From: Patagioenas fasciata
Lineage: Eukaryota > Chordata > Aves > Columbiformes > Columbidae
Assembly: GCF_037038585.1 (NCBI RefSeq)
Contig: NC_092520.1
Coordinates: forward strand, 7,580,501 to 7,644,500
Direction of reading: 5' to 3'
Length of the DNA: 64,000 nucleotides
Shown: positions 20,822 through 33,860 of the stretch, one piece after another
How the letters are laid out: each line of letters starts with the position of its first letter
How positions within the stretch are numbered: position 1 is the first letter of the stretch
Notes under the pieces: model-generated
What the model was told of the DNA's origin: nothing
The model's input: only the letters and a program-made list of their open reading frames with translations
The model's database searches: none
Program-made: the position numbers and the translations under genes

Positions 20822-23598
20822 TCAGTGCTCCGTTGCCAGCTTCCTCCTCTTGCTCTCAGGTTGCCCATCGCTTGGCTCTTCACGGGATGGTCTTCTCTTC
20901 CTGTCCAGCCGTGAAGAGCCTGGCAACCTTTGCATTCCATAGTACGGTTAGAAAGGTCAAGCCAGGAGAAACCTGAATCAGTCCTGCTCTTAATCAAAGC
21001 CAGCTCATCTTACCTGCTCTCCTCAGAGGTGCTACTCAGGTGTTCCCTTTCCAGAGTGACTGGAGGCACCTGCAAGGGAAATGGACAAGTGAAGATGTGA
21101 CAGGGACCTATTTGCCCAATATCTAGCTCAGCTCTGAACTTTTGCAGAGCTGCAGGCTGGAGGACCTTGCCTGTTCCTGTGGCAGCAGTCCCACCCTGTA
21201 AGGGGGGAGGATTTGTCATCAAGCTCTTTGTGGCCCTGCCATACCTCTAAGGTAGGAGCTTCTGGCTCTGGTGCTGGCAACTCCTCGGTGGATGCACTGG
21301 GAAGCCCAGCCTCCTCCTCCTCAAAGAGTTCCTCGTGGTGGTCGATGAGGAACTCCAGCAGCTGCGTCACCTGCACACAGCAGCAAACCATTGGTTTCCA
21401 GCCCGGTGGCTGAGAATGGGTCAGACAGCCCTTCCCACCCCTGAGCCTCACTTCGCTGCAGAAGCTGCAGCTCTGGGGCTGCTCTTCCCAGCAGCTCCCC
21501 CAGCAGCGTTTGCCGAAGACGGGAGGCAGCCAGGACTGTAGCCGGCTGGCTGCTCAACACAGCGTACCTTGCCGGTCACCTGCACCAGGACGTCCAGCGG
21601 CAGCGTGTCCTCCTCCGGTGGGCTGAGGAGGTTCGGCCCCACGCAGATGGCCAGGCTGGCCGCTGTCATCCTGCTGGTGCCGGCATTGCTGCTGATGGTC
21701 TGCAGCAGGGTGAGCAGCTGCTTGAGGAGGAACAGGTTGGGCTCGGGCAACTTGCTGGCCACGCTGAGGGAACAGGAGCACAAGGTTAATCCAGGGGACG
21801 TTGTCAACACAGATCTAAGGAGGCTGATCTCAGCCAAGCCCAGCCAAGGGAAGGCTCCCTGGCCATGCCTGGTTTACAGCAGAGGGGCTGCCTTGGCTGA
21901 GATACGGCCACCTCCTTCTCTCCCTGCTCTGTTGGCAAGGGTGCCTTGGTGGAGCCACCCACAATGTCTGTGGGCACTGCCCCAAGCAGAAAGATGCTTC
22001 TGTGGCTCTGGCAGCGCCTGCGCAGCAGCCAGGCTGCGGGCCACACTTACTCCTTCAGCCCCGCCAGCCTCTCCTCCCTGCTGGTGGTGTGCAGGGCGCT
22101 CATCCAGTCCTGGTACAGCTCTGCCTGCAGGAGCTTGGAGGGGATCTTGCGCAGGAACTCCTGCAACGGCAAGGGCTGCGGCTCAGGCTGTGCCCACTGC
22201 CGCCGGGAGCACAGGCAGCATCCCCAGCCCAGCGCTCGGGCTGAGCAGCAGCTCCTGGCTTTGGGCTCCTGCTCTGGCAGGTGCCCGTCAGCACGGCCAG
22301 GGCCGGGAGCTGCCGGGCTCCATGTCAGCAGGGTTCACCTTCAGGATGGCGGCCAGGAGGTGCACCGGCTGGCTTTCCAGCTGCACCGGGGCGCCGCTGT
22401 CCAAAGCCTCCCGCAGCTCCCGGGAGGCGCGCTCGCCGGGCGCCAGCCGGAAGATCCCCTCGGTGGATGGTCCGTGCTCCTGCAGGAGAGCCAGCAGGTC
22501 CTGCGGGGACAGAGGAGGATGTTGCTGGGCTGGACACACGTCCTGGGACAAGGCAACCTCCTCAGGGGCAGGAGTGACTGTGGACGGGTCTGCAGCTCTC
22601 ATTGGGGCAGGACAGGGATTGGCTGGAGGCTGGTGACGTGGGGAAGAGGCAGCTTTGTCCCCAAGACCCATCTCAGTTACCCTGGACTGGAACACCTCCT
22701 CTCCAGGGGAGCCAGCAGGATGTGGATGGCCTGCCTAGGGGTGCTTACCTGGATGGCCTGGGGCAGCGAGCCGTCCTGGCTGCAGAGAGCTGCCAGGGGC
22801 CGGCCAAACAGAACCCCCGTGGTGCCAGAGCCTGATGGCTCGGCAGCCTCTGCAGCGTCCGAGGTCCTTCTCCGTGAGAAGGGCCAGGGCAGCCACCTCC
22901 TCCTCCTGCTGGTCCCACCTGGTGCCAAGGAGAAGAGAGCAAAGAGCTATGGAGAAGAAATGCCAGGCAAGCTCTCCTTGACAGTCTCAGTGCTCTTCCC
23001 CCAGCACCGTGTGCGGGGGAAAAGCATCATTTGGGAGCAAGGGACCCTGGGGGCTCAGCTCCCTCCTGCCACAGAGCCGTGGTACAGACGTGCCCTGCGG
23101 GAAGGGCAGCAGCAGCCCCATTTCGACAAGAGTGTCCGTCTGGGAGAGGAGGAGAGAAGGGCCGTCCTGCCCCCCATCTTCCCCAAACTCACCAGCCGAG
23201 CGGCCAACTCCACCTTCGCTGCTGGAGGAGACCAGAGGTGGTGGCTGCTGCTCTGCACCAGCCTGCAAGAAACGTGCTGCGCTCACTGAACAGCCCTGCA
23301 GCAGAAAGGGCCCCCGGCATCCTGCATCATGCCCCGGCCACGGGTGAGAGATGTGGATGGCCCAGATTGCATCCCGAGCGATTCTCACCTTTGCCCGGCT
23401 CTGCCGGAGCAGTGGCTGGCCAGATGGCGGGACAGGCACGCACTGCTGCACGGGCTCAGGGTCATCCCTGCAGAGCAGAGCAGAGCAGACGGTGTCGGGC
23501 ATGAGCAAAGCGGCTGCTGCGGGGTCTGCCTGTGCTGGGCTGTCCCCAAGACGTGGGGGATCTTACCTGGGCCCGCGGCAGCAGTTCACCTGGCCCAT
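20822..23598 (-). CDS. TAGAP-like Rho GTPase-activating protein, array copy 3
   Basis: This gene has the same ten-exon structure as copy 1 at +18,174, with exons at 23567-23598, 23389-23467, 23193-23262, 22749-22918, 22339-22500, 22051-22160, 21568-21763, 21245-21370, 21014-21069 and 20822-20900. Start, stop and all splice sites are kept. I found no coding difference from copy 1 in the exons I compared, although introns and flanks differ at several bases. This copy is therefore a close sister of copy 1, although copy 2 lies between them. Confidence 0.85.
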
Positions 23599-24143
23599 CC
23601 CGGTGAAGACAGTAGACCTGTCACACTGGGTACACAAGTGATCTTCGAGATCCTGCCCAGCAGGCAGTAGAAAGGCTCCCAAAGGGCGCCCAAGTGCCGA
23701 GGATCGCTGCTGGGGAAGAGCTGGGCTCTGCCCCGTGCCGCTCCCTGTTGGCACAGAACCGTTGCCGGGCCAGCGCCGGGTCAACACAGCATGGCATTCT
23801 AACCGCCGGGGTGGGGGAGGGGCGCTGGGGGTCTCCCCAGGATGCCCACATCTCTCGTCCTGGGGAAGCCAGAGCTGGGCACAGCACTGCAGGCTGTGGC
23901 TCTCCACTGAAACCACTGTCTGTCAACTGAATGCTGGAGACATATAGTCCATCAATAAGTTTACAAATGTCCAGGTAGAAGTGGTGTTGGCCCTCTCAAG
24001 GAAAACTGGAGAGGAGTTTGGCTTTGCCGGCTGCAATAGCCAGAGCAGCTGCATTGCTGCCTTCTTGAGTGAGCAGCTGTCTGCGCAGCTCCAGGTTTTC
24101 ACGGATTCAGAGCAGGGAATGTCTCAATACCATCCATTCATGA

Positions 24144-24774
24144 TATTCACGTCTCTTTGGTCAAAAACACACCAGGTCTCCAGTACCCTTCAGCTTCCTA
24201 TGTGGTCAATAAAATGTGGTCACCTTCAGCGAGAGAGACTTTCTTCGAATCCTGGGAGTCTGACCATACTCTTTCTTTCATTTGTGCCATTTTGCGGCCT
24301 CAGACTGGACCTCTTCTGTTGTTATTTAGGGTACCTTGCCCCTTGACTCCTCATACGAGTATTTGGTCTTAATCAACAGCTGTCGTGGGACAGGTAACTT
24401 GTCCAAACCATCCTGCCAATCTTCTAGCTTGGGCAGGGGATACGTCAGTGTCTTCTTCCCCGTCCCTGTCCTTTCTCACGGCTTCTTACACCCCCGTTCC
24501 GACTGGTCATCCTCTGCTCGCATTAGTCTTTCCAACAACTCTTCCCTAGGTTAGCAGATATTCGCCCTTCATTCTTCTAATCGCAGCTGCAACGTTTTAA
24601 CTAGATCTCATACAGATGCAATAGACTGGCTTTCGGTGTAACGTTGTTGTTCTTTCTCTTCTGCCGCAGCTATCAAGGCTGCACCTGACACTGCACACAC
24701 CATAGATTTTCCTTTGCCCTTTTGCCCCTGAGCCTTGGGCCGCAAGACAGGAATTGGGTCAACAGGTAATTGTC
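24144..24774 (-). mobile_element. Decayed endogenous retrovirus gag remnant, copy 3
   Basis: This is the copy-3 equivalent of the gag-like remnant, essentially the same sequence and breaks as in copies 1 and 2. Confidence 0.58.
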
Positions 24775-26827
24775 AGTTATGCCAGTTTTTCTGAGTCCAG
24801 TCCAATCCCAGTGGTGAGAGCTTGGAGTTCTGATCCTCCAAAAAGTAAAGAAGTATTTAGGATGGTTTTCTATCTTTTCAGACTATGGGAGTGCTCTTCT
24901 AGAGGGGTGCTGTTGTGTATTGATAAGGATCATGGCCAAAACATTGTGGCCAAAATAGTCCATGCAGTCACATGAGATGACACATTCAGTATAGGGTGAG
25001 CCGCGCTATACATTTCAACGACAAGCTAATGAGCAACAGCCCAGGCCAGCTGGCCGATTCCGGAGGTGGGGAATGAGCTGGAGGGCACATAGCCACATCT
25101 TCTGATGTGCCCAGCTTGGCAAACAAAGGAGAAAAGCTGAGACCCTTCAACATGGCCCGACACTTGTCGAGACTTCTCGATCTTTTCCAATCACCTCTTC
25201 CTCCCCCAGACTCTCCTCTACTTGGAGAGCTACAAAAAAGCTCACCTAAAACAGCACTGACAGGGAACCCACCACCCTGAGGACCCTCTGCCCACCAGCC
25301 TCGCCGCGGGAACCGGACCAGGCACCGGAGGACGCTGCGCTCCTGAACTACAAACCCCAGCATCCTCATCGCGGGACACCGGAGGCCGTACACCGTCATA
25401 CGAGTCTCGTCATCCACGCTGTGGAGCCGTGGCAGTGGCTGGATTCCTCACCCTTTTCTTTCTTCCTTTCTCTCTGCTCTTTCCCTCTCTCCTTTTTTCT
25501 ATATCCCTGTTTCTTTGTCTCTTCTTCCAGGAGTGGTGAAACATTACTCTCTTTCTCTCTCTCTTATACCTTAGTTTCCTTCCCTCTCTACCACTCTCTT
25601 TCTCTCTTTTCCTTTTGAACATATAAGAGTAACACCATCTTAAGATTTGCTGTTGGGTTCTTGTTAAATTTTGTGTTGGAGCAGCTAACAGTTGCCAATA
25701 CATTGCTTGTAGAAGGACTTTTTGCTGTTATACTTTTGCCAAGCCACTATTCGCTGTAACTAGTACTCCAACACGTACTTCTCGTAAAACTCAGACTTGA
25801 ACTGGACCCCCGGAGTGACTGTCTGCCATTCGCTTCGCATAACCGCGCAGACTTAACCCAGAGTTCACGCACGCCTGGTCTCACCTGTTGAGTAAGGGCG
25901 CCTGTCGCATTTAGAGTTAGCTCACCTCATCTCTTTGGAAGGGACAGGCACCTTACTTTAGTCAGCTTTGCTGCCCCAATCCCCTCCTTGAGAGGTATCT
26001 TGCATAGTTAGGCTTCTTACCCGTGGGCATTTAGGGGAAGCATTTGACTTTTCCCTCTCACAGAAGTAACCGTCCCAAGGAGACAGGACCTCTGTGAACG
26101 CTGTTGTGTTCAAAGGAGGAATTTGGCAGCAGCTAAACCCCCTTGCATTCCAGCTTCTCCTCAGTATATTACTGAGGGGTGGGGGCGGCTGAGCTGAACT
26201 TCAGAGTGATGCCCAATCTGATGGCACTCAACAGGCATATTTAAAAGTTTAACACTTTCTGGACACTTCCAACATTAAGCGCCTCTGTCTGTGACAGCAA
26301 TGGAAACATCACGATTTGGAGGACCGTGATTAAAGGTGATTGCTAAGGCTGGAACTAAGGCAAAATGGAGGCCAAATGTCAGGAAAGTGCCAAAACTTCA
26401 ATACAACATTTTGTAAGAGAAGGAAAGAGAGAGCAAGAGAGAGCCACCATGGTGGATCACGCAATGTCCCGCATGACTGTTGTCTTCTTCTCCTGGAGAC
26501 GGGTGGTGGGAGGAGAGTCCCGGGTGGGAAGCGCCTGTCGTGGGTTTTCAGAGTCTCCACCGCCGTGAGGATCTCTGGCTCCTGCTACGTCTGCACCGTC
26601 CATGAACGCTGTGGCACTGCACACGTGTAGAGCATCCATACAACACACGGACACCGTCCACGCCAGGACCGCGTGGTACGTGCAGCTTTGGAGCTCATGG
26701 GCTGAGCAGCCAGAGCGGTCCCAGTCACCGGGAGATCCCCGTACCTCTGGGGGACCAACTCCTGTCCTCGTTTCAGTGTATCAGGAAGCAGGGACTGCTG
26801 TGGTTTCCATTGAGCCCAATGTCTATT

Positions 26828-27099
26828 GACTGAATGCTGGAGACAGGGCCTTGTCCTTGAAATGGCTTTCAATAGCACCCAGGATCATCCTCGCCATCAC
26901 TTTCCCAGAAACCGAGGTTAGACTAGGAGTTCTGTTCTTCCCAGAGACTTCCCTCACGCCCTTCTGATACACTGGACGAGCACTGCGGAGCTTCCAGTCG
27001 GCAGGGACCTGCCCATATTCCCAGACCTTTGCAAGATGATGGCAAAGGGTCCTGCCGTGACACCCGCAGAATCCTTCAACTCAAAGGACCGGGAACCCC
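26828..27099 (-). mobile_element. CR1-like LINE reverse-transcriptase fragment, copy 3
   Basis: This is the copy-3 equivalent of the CR1 fragment, with the same two changes as copy 2 relative to copy 1. Copy 4 ends before this point and lacks it. Confidence 0.7.
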
Positions 27100-27261
27100 A
27101 AGTATCAAGTCTAGGTAAGCTTTGGTCTTTCAGGATTTCTCCCTAAGGAAGTGAACCACAGCTCTGTAGTCTTCCTGCAAAGCCTGACCTTGCTGCGAGA
27201 GATCATACTATCTCATTTTCTGCCTGACTTAGCTATGCTGCAATTCTTCCCAGGGAAAAAT

Positions 27262-30200
27262 AGTCCAGTTCCCATTATTAGCAGAGTAAAAGTTCTCCCT
27301 GCTGTCCTGAAGTAGACATCTTAAGGATACCTCTAGGCTTTACCCACTGCTTTGGCTCAGGCCTCCGTTGGATTTCCTGCACATGGGAAACTGAATGCCA
27401 TTGAAGATGCCACGACTAGACAAGCACCCAGAGCCCAGCAAATGTGACACAGACCTAGGGGCAGCCTTTCCCTTTTGGGGGCACTGCTGGAGGCCAGAGG
27501 ACACAGCTGTGGAATCTCAGATCATTCCCAAATGATGCCCAGGGCTAGGCTACTGCACCAAGCCCTCGATATGCGCTCGCTGTGCCTTCGGTGTGGACAC
27601 CGAGTGCAAAGAGGGACACCAAAGTTAGAGGGAGCAAAATCCCACCCGAGTTTGAGTTCCCTCTTCGGCCAAGGAGATTTGTGTCCTGCATCCCCAGAGC
27701 CGAGACCTAGTGGCAGCGTTCTCCAGACAGGTCTTTGTAGCTAGCGCAGTGAAGAGCAAATACTGGGGCTAAAGGACCATTTTTCTTCTTTTTGTTTTCT
27801 TTAATGTTTCTCTTTCTTGTTGTAACCGTCCCCATTTGGCAAGGTTCAAGACGTACGAGGTAAAGTACTTATTTAAAGAAGTTTTGATATTTGAAAAAGA
27901 AAGATGTGTCTCGTGTTTGTTAATTGCAAGCACACACTTTTCCTTTAGGAAATGATAGTAATACATGACATTTTTAAATAATACGAGACATCTTCTCAAA
28001 TGAAGATCTAGTGAAAAATGAGTTATCCACAGGAAACGGAACAATAGTGTCCCGTATATTGAGATGCTGAAAGCAACAGGTTGTGCCCATAGCAAAATGC
28101 CTGAGTGCAGCTAATTCATTGTGCAGAACTGGGTTCCTGCTGCAGAAATTTAAAAAGCACCAAAAACCACCAAATACATGACAGGACTTTGTGTGCTATC
28201 ATTTGAAACAACACGGTTTAATTTGAAGACCAACCCTTTTATTACGTGCTTTCATTTTATAATAAAGCATATGTCTCTATAATACACATTCATACACCAA
28301 AATGGCCGCTGTACTACAAGGCTTTTCTGTGTCACCCTCACATTCAGGTGAACTGCATCACAGACCATTCGCTGCCTCCATTGGGATTGTTCTTCCGTTC
28401 AAACCTGCACAAGTTGACCTTGCAGGCTCTTCAGGACTCCCGCTTCGATGAGTTTTACTGATTTTCCTGAGTTTGTTTTTTACAGGCCTCAAAGCAAGTT
28501 TCTCTTGAGCGCTGCCAGGCTGAGGAGCGATGCCGCAATAGAGTGAACATGCGTGGATGCATCCTCATTCCAGAATACCTGTCCAGTCAACCCTGGAAAA
28601 GCTCTCAGCTTGCCTCTGGGATGTAGCTCCACAGACACATTCTTTCAAAGTCAGCGAGATGGGCGCAAAGGACCAGCATCGCCATAGCGACACACGGCCC
28701 ATCCAGATGCTCCGATGTTAACGCCGTATGGAAATCATTTCAACGTTTGCTAGCAGTTTTCTCCAACCTGGAGAAGATGACTTCCAGTGTCCATTCTACT
28801 ACCTGCAGGAAATTCTTGCAGCTCGGTACGTGCCTTTTGCAGCATGTGCAGCTGGGTACTAGGAAAAGTGCAGTGACAGGAGCCTTTGGAATGTACTTTC
28901 TGCTCTTGCTAGGGACAGCACAGTGGGGCTTGGACAACACCAGTCCATGCATTTGGCTGACACGTTACCATCTTTCCCCACAGCAGTTCTTCATGTGTCC
29001 TGCACACATGCACTTGTCCTGACCCAAGAAAAGCAATGGCTGCTCCCTTCTTGAATGGAGCAAGTTGGTTCAGCATCGGTCTGCCGAGAATGAGTAGCTG
29101 GAAATCAAACCTGGAGGGTTTGACAGAATGGAAGACGCCAGCCAGCGTGTCCACGTGTCCCCCCAGGTGACAGGCACCACCGTGCGTAACGCACTCCACC
29201 TATCCGGAAGTCCACATGCCAGCTCCCCACCTTGGAGAGGTGTTCCAGCTGGTGGGCACCTGCTCACGGAGCTGATGGGTGAGCCAGCAAGGCCTCCTGC
29301 CAGGGCTGGGCTGGGTCTGGGGGCCACGCGGGGCTGCTCTGGCTTAGCGCTGCACGAGTGGAATGTGCCGGCCAGAGCAGGAGGGCGCGCTGCCTCTCTC
29401 CTCGCCTGCGCCGAGGTGGTGCCGGGGCCGCATCGTGCTCCTGGAAGCCCAGGTGTCAGAGCTCATCCAGGAAATCCAAGGAGCTACAAGGACAGAGTCA
29501 GAAAGAACTGATGAAACAGTGAAGGCAAGAAGAGCCATGACTTAGTAGCCTGTTTTTTGGGAAGACCAATGAAAAAGAGTCACCCACCCACTACAGTTTT
29601 GCCTTGGCCCCTTCTCAACGCCCGCCCTTCTCGGTGTCTACAGCCACTTGGAACAAATCCTTGCTGTGTCTTTGGCATTCAGACAACATGAAAACTGCAC
29701 ACGCTGAAGCGATATGTTTCTCCTGACATACACGTTCCCCCAAGGGCAGGTGTATGCTGCCTGTCTGGGGCCATCTCTGGGCACCTCACCAATATTTCCT
29801 GTGTTGAGAGCAGCGGTCAGAGCTTTGAAATAGAGTCAGCGGACTCTGCTGCTACACACCTGGGCTCCTCGTTCTTCTTGCCTGCTTGGATTTCCTGTTG
29901 CCCGTCTCTCAGTGCTCCGTTGCCAGCTTCCTCCTCTTGCTCTCAGGTTGCCCATCGCTTGGCTCTTCACGGGATGGTCTTCTCTTCCTGTCCAGCCGTG
30001 AAGAGCCTGGCAACCTTTGCATTCCATAGTACGGTTAGAAAGGTCAAGCCAGGAGAAACCTGAATCAGTCCTGCTCTTAATCAAAGCCAGCTCATCTTAC
30101 CTGCTCTCCTCAGAGGTGCTACTCAGGTGTTCCCTTTCCAGAGTGACTGGAGGCACCTGCAAGGGAAATGGACAAGTGAAGATGTGACAGGGACCTATTT

Positions 30201-33200
30201 GCCCAATATCTAGCTCAGCTCTGAACTTTTGCAGAGCTGCAGGCTGGAGGACCTTGCCTGTTCCTGTGGCAGCAGTCCCACCCTGTAAGGGGGGAGGATT
30301 TGTCGTCAAGCTCTTTGTGGCCCTGCCATACCTCTAAGGTAGGAGCTTCTGGCTCTGGTGCTGGCAACTCCTCGGTGGATGCACTGGGAAGCCCAGCCTC
30401 CTCCTCCTCAAAGAGTTCCTCGTGGTGGTCGATGAGGAACTCCAGCAGCTGCGTCACCTGCACACAGCAGCAAACCATTGGTTTCCAGCCCGGTGGCTGA
30501 GAATGGGTCAGACAGCCCTTCCCACCCCTGAGCCTCACTTCGCTGCAGAAGCTGCAGCTCTGGGGCTGCTCTTCCCAGCAGCTCCCCCAGCAGCGTTTGC
30601 CGAAGACGGGAGGCAGCCAGGACTGTAGCCGGCTGGCTGCTCAACACAGCGTACCTTGCCGGTCACCTGCACCAGGACGTCCAGCGGCAGCGTGTCCTCC
30701 TCCGGTGGGCTGAGGAGGTTCGGCCCCACGCAGATGGCCAGGCTGGCCGCTGTCATCCTGCTGGTGCCGGCATTGCTGCTGATGGTCTGCAGCAGGGTGA
30801 GCAGCTGCTTGAGGAGGAGCAGGTTGGGCTCGGGCAACTTGCTGGCCACGCTGAGGGAACAGGAGCACAAGGTTAATCCAGGGGACGTTGTCAACACAGA
30901 TCTAAGGAGGCTGATCTCAGCCAAGCCCAGCCAAGGGAAGGCTCCCTGGCCATGCCTGGTTTACAGCAGAGGGGCTGCCTTGGCTGAGATACGGCCACCT
31001 CCTTCTCTCCCTGCTCTGTTGGCAAGGGTGCCTTGGTGGAGCCACCCACAATGTCTGTGGGCACTGCCCCAAGCAGAAAGATGCTTCTGTGGCTCTGGCA
31101 GTGCCTGCGCAGCAGTCAGGCTGCGGGCCACACTTACTCCTTCAGCCCCGCCAGCCTCTCCTCCCTGCTGGTGGTGTGCAGGGCGCTCATCCAGTCCTGG
31201 TACAGCTCTGCCTGCAGGAGCTTGGAGGGGATCTTGCGCAGGAACTCCTGCAACGGCAAGGGCTGCGGCTCAGGCTGCGCCCGCTGCCGCCGGGAGCACA
31301 GGCAGCATCCCCAGCCCAGCGCTCGGGCTGAGCAGCAGCTCCTGGCTTGGGCTCCTGCTCTGGCAGGTGCCCGTCAGCACGGCCAGGGCCAGGAGCTGCC
31401 GGGCTCCATGTCAGCAGGGTTCACCTTCAGGATGGCGGCCAGGAGGTGCACCGGCTGGCTTTCCAGCTGCACCGGGGCGCCGCTGTCCAAAGCCTCCCGC
31501 AGCTCCCGGGAGGCGCGCTCGCCAGGCGCCAGCCGGAAGATCCCCTCGGTGGATGGTCCGTGCTCCTGCAGGAGAGCCAGCAGGTCCTGCGGGACAGAGG
31601 AGGACATTGCTGGGCTGGACACACGTCCTGGGACAAGGCAACCTCCTCAGGGGCAGGAGTGACTGTGGACGGGTCTGCAGCTCTCATTGGGGCAGGACAG
31701 GGATTGGCTGGAGGCTGGTGACGTGGGGAAGAGGCAGATTTGTCCCCGAGACCCATCTCGGTTACCCTGGACTGGAACACCTCTCCAGGGGAGCCAGCGG
31801 GATGTGGATGGCCTGCCTAGGGGTGCTTACCTGGATGGCCTGGGGCAGCGAGCCGTCCTGGCTGCAGAGAGCTGCCAGGGGCCGGCCAAACAGAACCCCC
31901 GTGGTGCCAGAGCCTGGTGGCTCGGCAGCCTCTGCAGCGTCCGAGGTCCTTCTCCGTGAGAAGGGCCAGGGCAGCCACCTCCTCCTCCTGTTGGTCCCAC
32001 CTGGTGCCAAGGAGAAGAGAGCAAAGAGCTATGGAGAAGAAATGCCAGGCAAGCTCTCCTTGACAGTCTCAGTGCTCTTCCCCCAGCACCGTGTGCAGGG
32101 GAAAAGCATCATTTGGGAGCAAGGGACCCTGGGGGCTCAGCTCCCTCCTGCCACAGAGCCGTGGTACGGACGTGCCCTGCGGGAAGGGCAGCAGCAGCCC
32201 CATTTCGACAAGAGTGTCCGTCTGGGAGAGGAGGAGAGAAGGGCCGTCCTGCCCCCCATCTTCCCCAAACTCACCAGCCGAGCGGCCAACTCCACCTTCG
32301 CTGCTGGAGGAGACCAGAGGTGGTGGCTGCTGCTCTGCACCAGCCTGCAAGAAACGTGCTGCGCTCACTGAACAGCCCTGCAGCAGAAAGGGCCCCCGGC
32401 ATCATGCATCACGCCCCGGCCACGTGTGAGAGATGTGGATGGCCCAGATTGCATCCCGAGCGATTCTCACCTTTGCCCGGCTCTGCCGGAGCAGTGGCTG
32501 GCCAGATGGCGGGACAGGCACGCACTGCTGCACGGGCTCAGGGTCATCCCTGCAGAGCAGAGCAGAGCAGACGGTGTCGGGCATGAGCAAAGCGGCTGCT
32601 GCGGGGTCTGCCTGTGCTGGGCTGTCCCCAAGACGTGGGGGATCTTACCTGGGCCCGCGGCAGCAGTTCACCTGGCCCATCCCGGTGAAGACAGTAGACC
32701 TGTCACACTGGGTACACAAGTGATCTTCGAGATCCTGCCCAGCAGGCAGTAGAAAGGCTCCCAAAGGGCGCCCAAGTGCCGAGGATCGCTGCTGGGGAAG
32801 AGCTGGGCTCTGCCCCGTGCCGCTCCCTGTTGGCACAGAACCGTTGCCGGGCCAGCGCCGGGTCAACACAGCATGGCATTCTAACCGCCGGGGTGGGGGA
32901 GGGGCGCTGGGGGTCTCCCCAGGATGCCCACATCTCTCGTCCTGGGGAAGCCAGAGCTGGGCACAGCACTGCAGGCTGTGGCTCTCCACTGAAACCACTG
33001 TCTGTCAACTGAATGCTGGAGACATATAGTCCATCAATAAGTTTACAAATGTCCAGGTAGAAGTGGTGTTGGCCCTCTCATGGAAAACTGGAGAGGAGTT
33101 TGGCTTTGCCGGCTGCAATAGCCAGAGCAGCTGCATTGCTGCCTTCTTGAGCGAGCAGCTGTCTGCACAGCTCCAGGTTTTCATGGATTCAGAGCAGGGA

Positions 33201-33410
33201 ATGTCTCAATACCATCCATTCATGATATTCACGTCTCTTTGGTCAAAAACACACCAGGTCTCCAGTACCCTTCAGCTTCCTATGTGGTCAATAAAATGTG
33301 GTCACCTTCAGCGAGAGAGACTTTCTTCGAATCCTGGGAGTCTGACCATACTCTTTCTTTCATTTGTGCCATTTTGTGGCCTCAGACTGGACCTCTTTTG
33401 TTGTTATTTA
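27262..33410. repeat. Tandem array copy 4 (homogenised part)
   Basis: This copy is near-identical to copies 1-3 up to about 33410. It carries three small deletions relative to them: 1 bp near 31347, 1 bp near 31591 and 3 bp near 31782. All three fall in introns of the TAGAP-like gene, so the offset to copy 1 drops from 27,261 to 27,256 bp. Beyond about 33410 identity falls off visibly. I take this point as the right edge of the homogenised array. Confidence 0.93.
29909..32680 (-). CDS. TAGAP-like Rho GTPase-activating protein, array copy 4
   Basis: Exons are 32649-32680, 32471-32549, 32275-32344, 31831-32000, 31425-31586, 31138-31247, 30655-30850, 30332-30457, 30101-30156 and 29909-29987, checked base by base at their edges. 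The gene is five bases shorter than its siblings because of intronic deletions only, so the 359-residue frame stays open. In the fourth exon it differs from copy 1 by Ser to Asn (GTS becomes GTN) and Ser to Pro (EPSGSG becomes EPPGSG). A third change, in the arginine-finger exon, is silent. Its upstream region lacks the 1.33-kb block found upstream of the other three genes, so its promoter context may differ. Confidence 0.84.
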
Positions 33411-33860
33411 GGGTACCTTGTATCTTGACTCCTCATACGAGTATTCGGTCTTAATCAACAGCTGTCGTGGGACAGGTAACTTGACCAAACCATCTCTCAA
33501 ATCTTCTAGCTTGGGCAGGGGATACGTCAGTGTCTTCTTCCCTGTCCCTGTCCTTTCTAATGGTTTCTTACACCCCCATTTTGACTGGTCATCCCCTGCT
33601 CGCATTAGTCTTTCACACAACTCTTGCCTAAGCGGGTATTAGCCCTTCTTTCTTCTAATTGTGGCTGCAACGTTTTAACTAGATCTCGTAGAGATGCAAT
33701 AGACTGGCTTTCGGTGTAGCGTTGTTGTTCCTTCTCTTCTGCCGCAGCTATCAAGGTTGCACCTAACACTGTACACACCATAGATTTTCTTTTGCATTAT
33801 TGCCCCTGAGCCTTGAGCCACAAGACAGGAATTGGGTCAACAGGTAGTTGTCAGTTATCC
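33226..33860 (-). mobile_element. Endogenous retrovirus gag remnant, diverged copy 4
   Basis: This version is diverged from the other three. It keeps one uninterrupted minus-strand stretch of 70 codons (33408-33620) that carries the Gag-like LPVPRQLLIKT segment, preceded upstream by a stretch with coiled-coil character. Stops outside it still break the frame, and it is not functional. Its better preservation suggests that it is closer to the ancestral insertion than the homogenised copies. Confidence 0.6.

Larger units (their letters stand above)
18175..27261. repeat. Tandem array copy 3
   Basis: This copy is colinear with copy 1 at an offset of 18,174 bp. It shares the copy-1 allele at most sites where copies 2 and 4 agree with each other. 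At a few sites it groups with copy 4 (equivalents of 1901, 3262 and 5205), which indicates a mosaic history. Confidence 0.97.

Noticed and set aside
30656-32371. 571-codon plus-strand frame in copy 4
   Set aside because: It exists only because intronic deletions in copy 4 join two antisense shadow frames. It is not a new gene.
33211-33236. CRISPR arrays, tRNA or rRNA genes anywhere in the window
   Set aside because: No short regularly spaced repeats or recognisable tRNA/rRNA sequence were seen. The content is that of a vertebrate nuclear genome.
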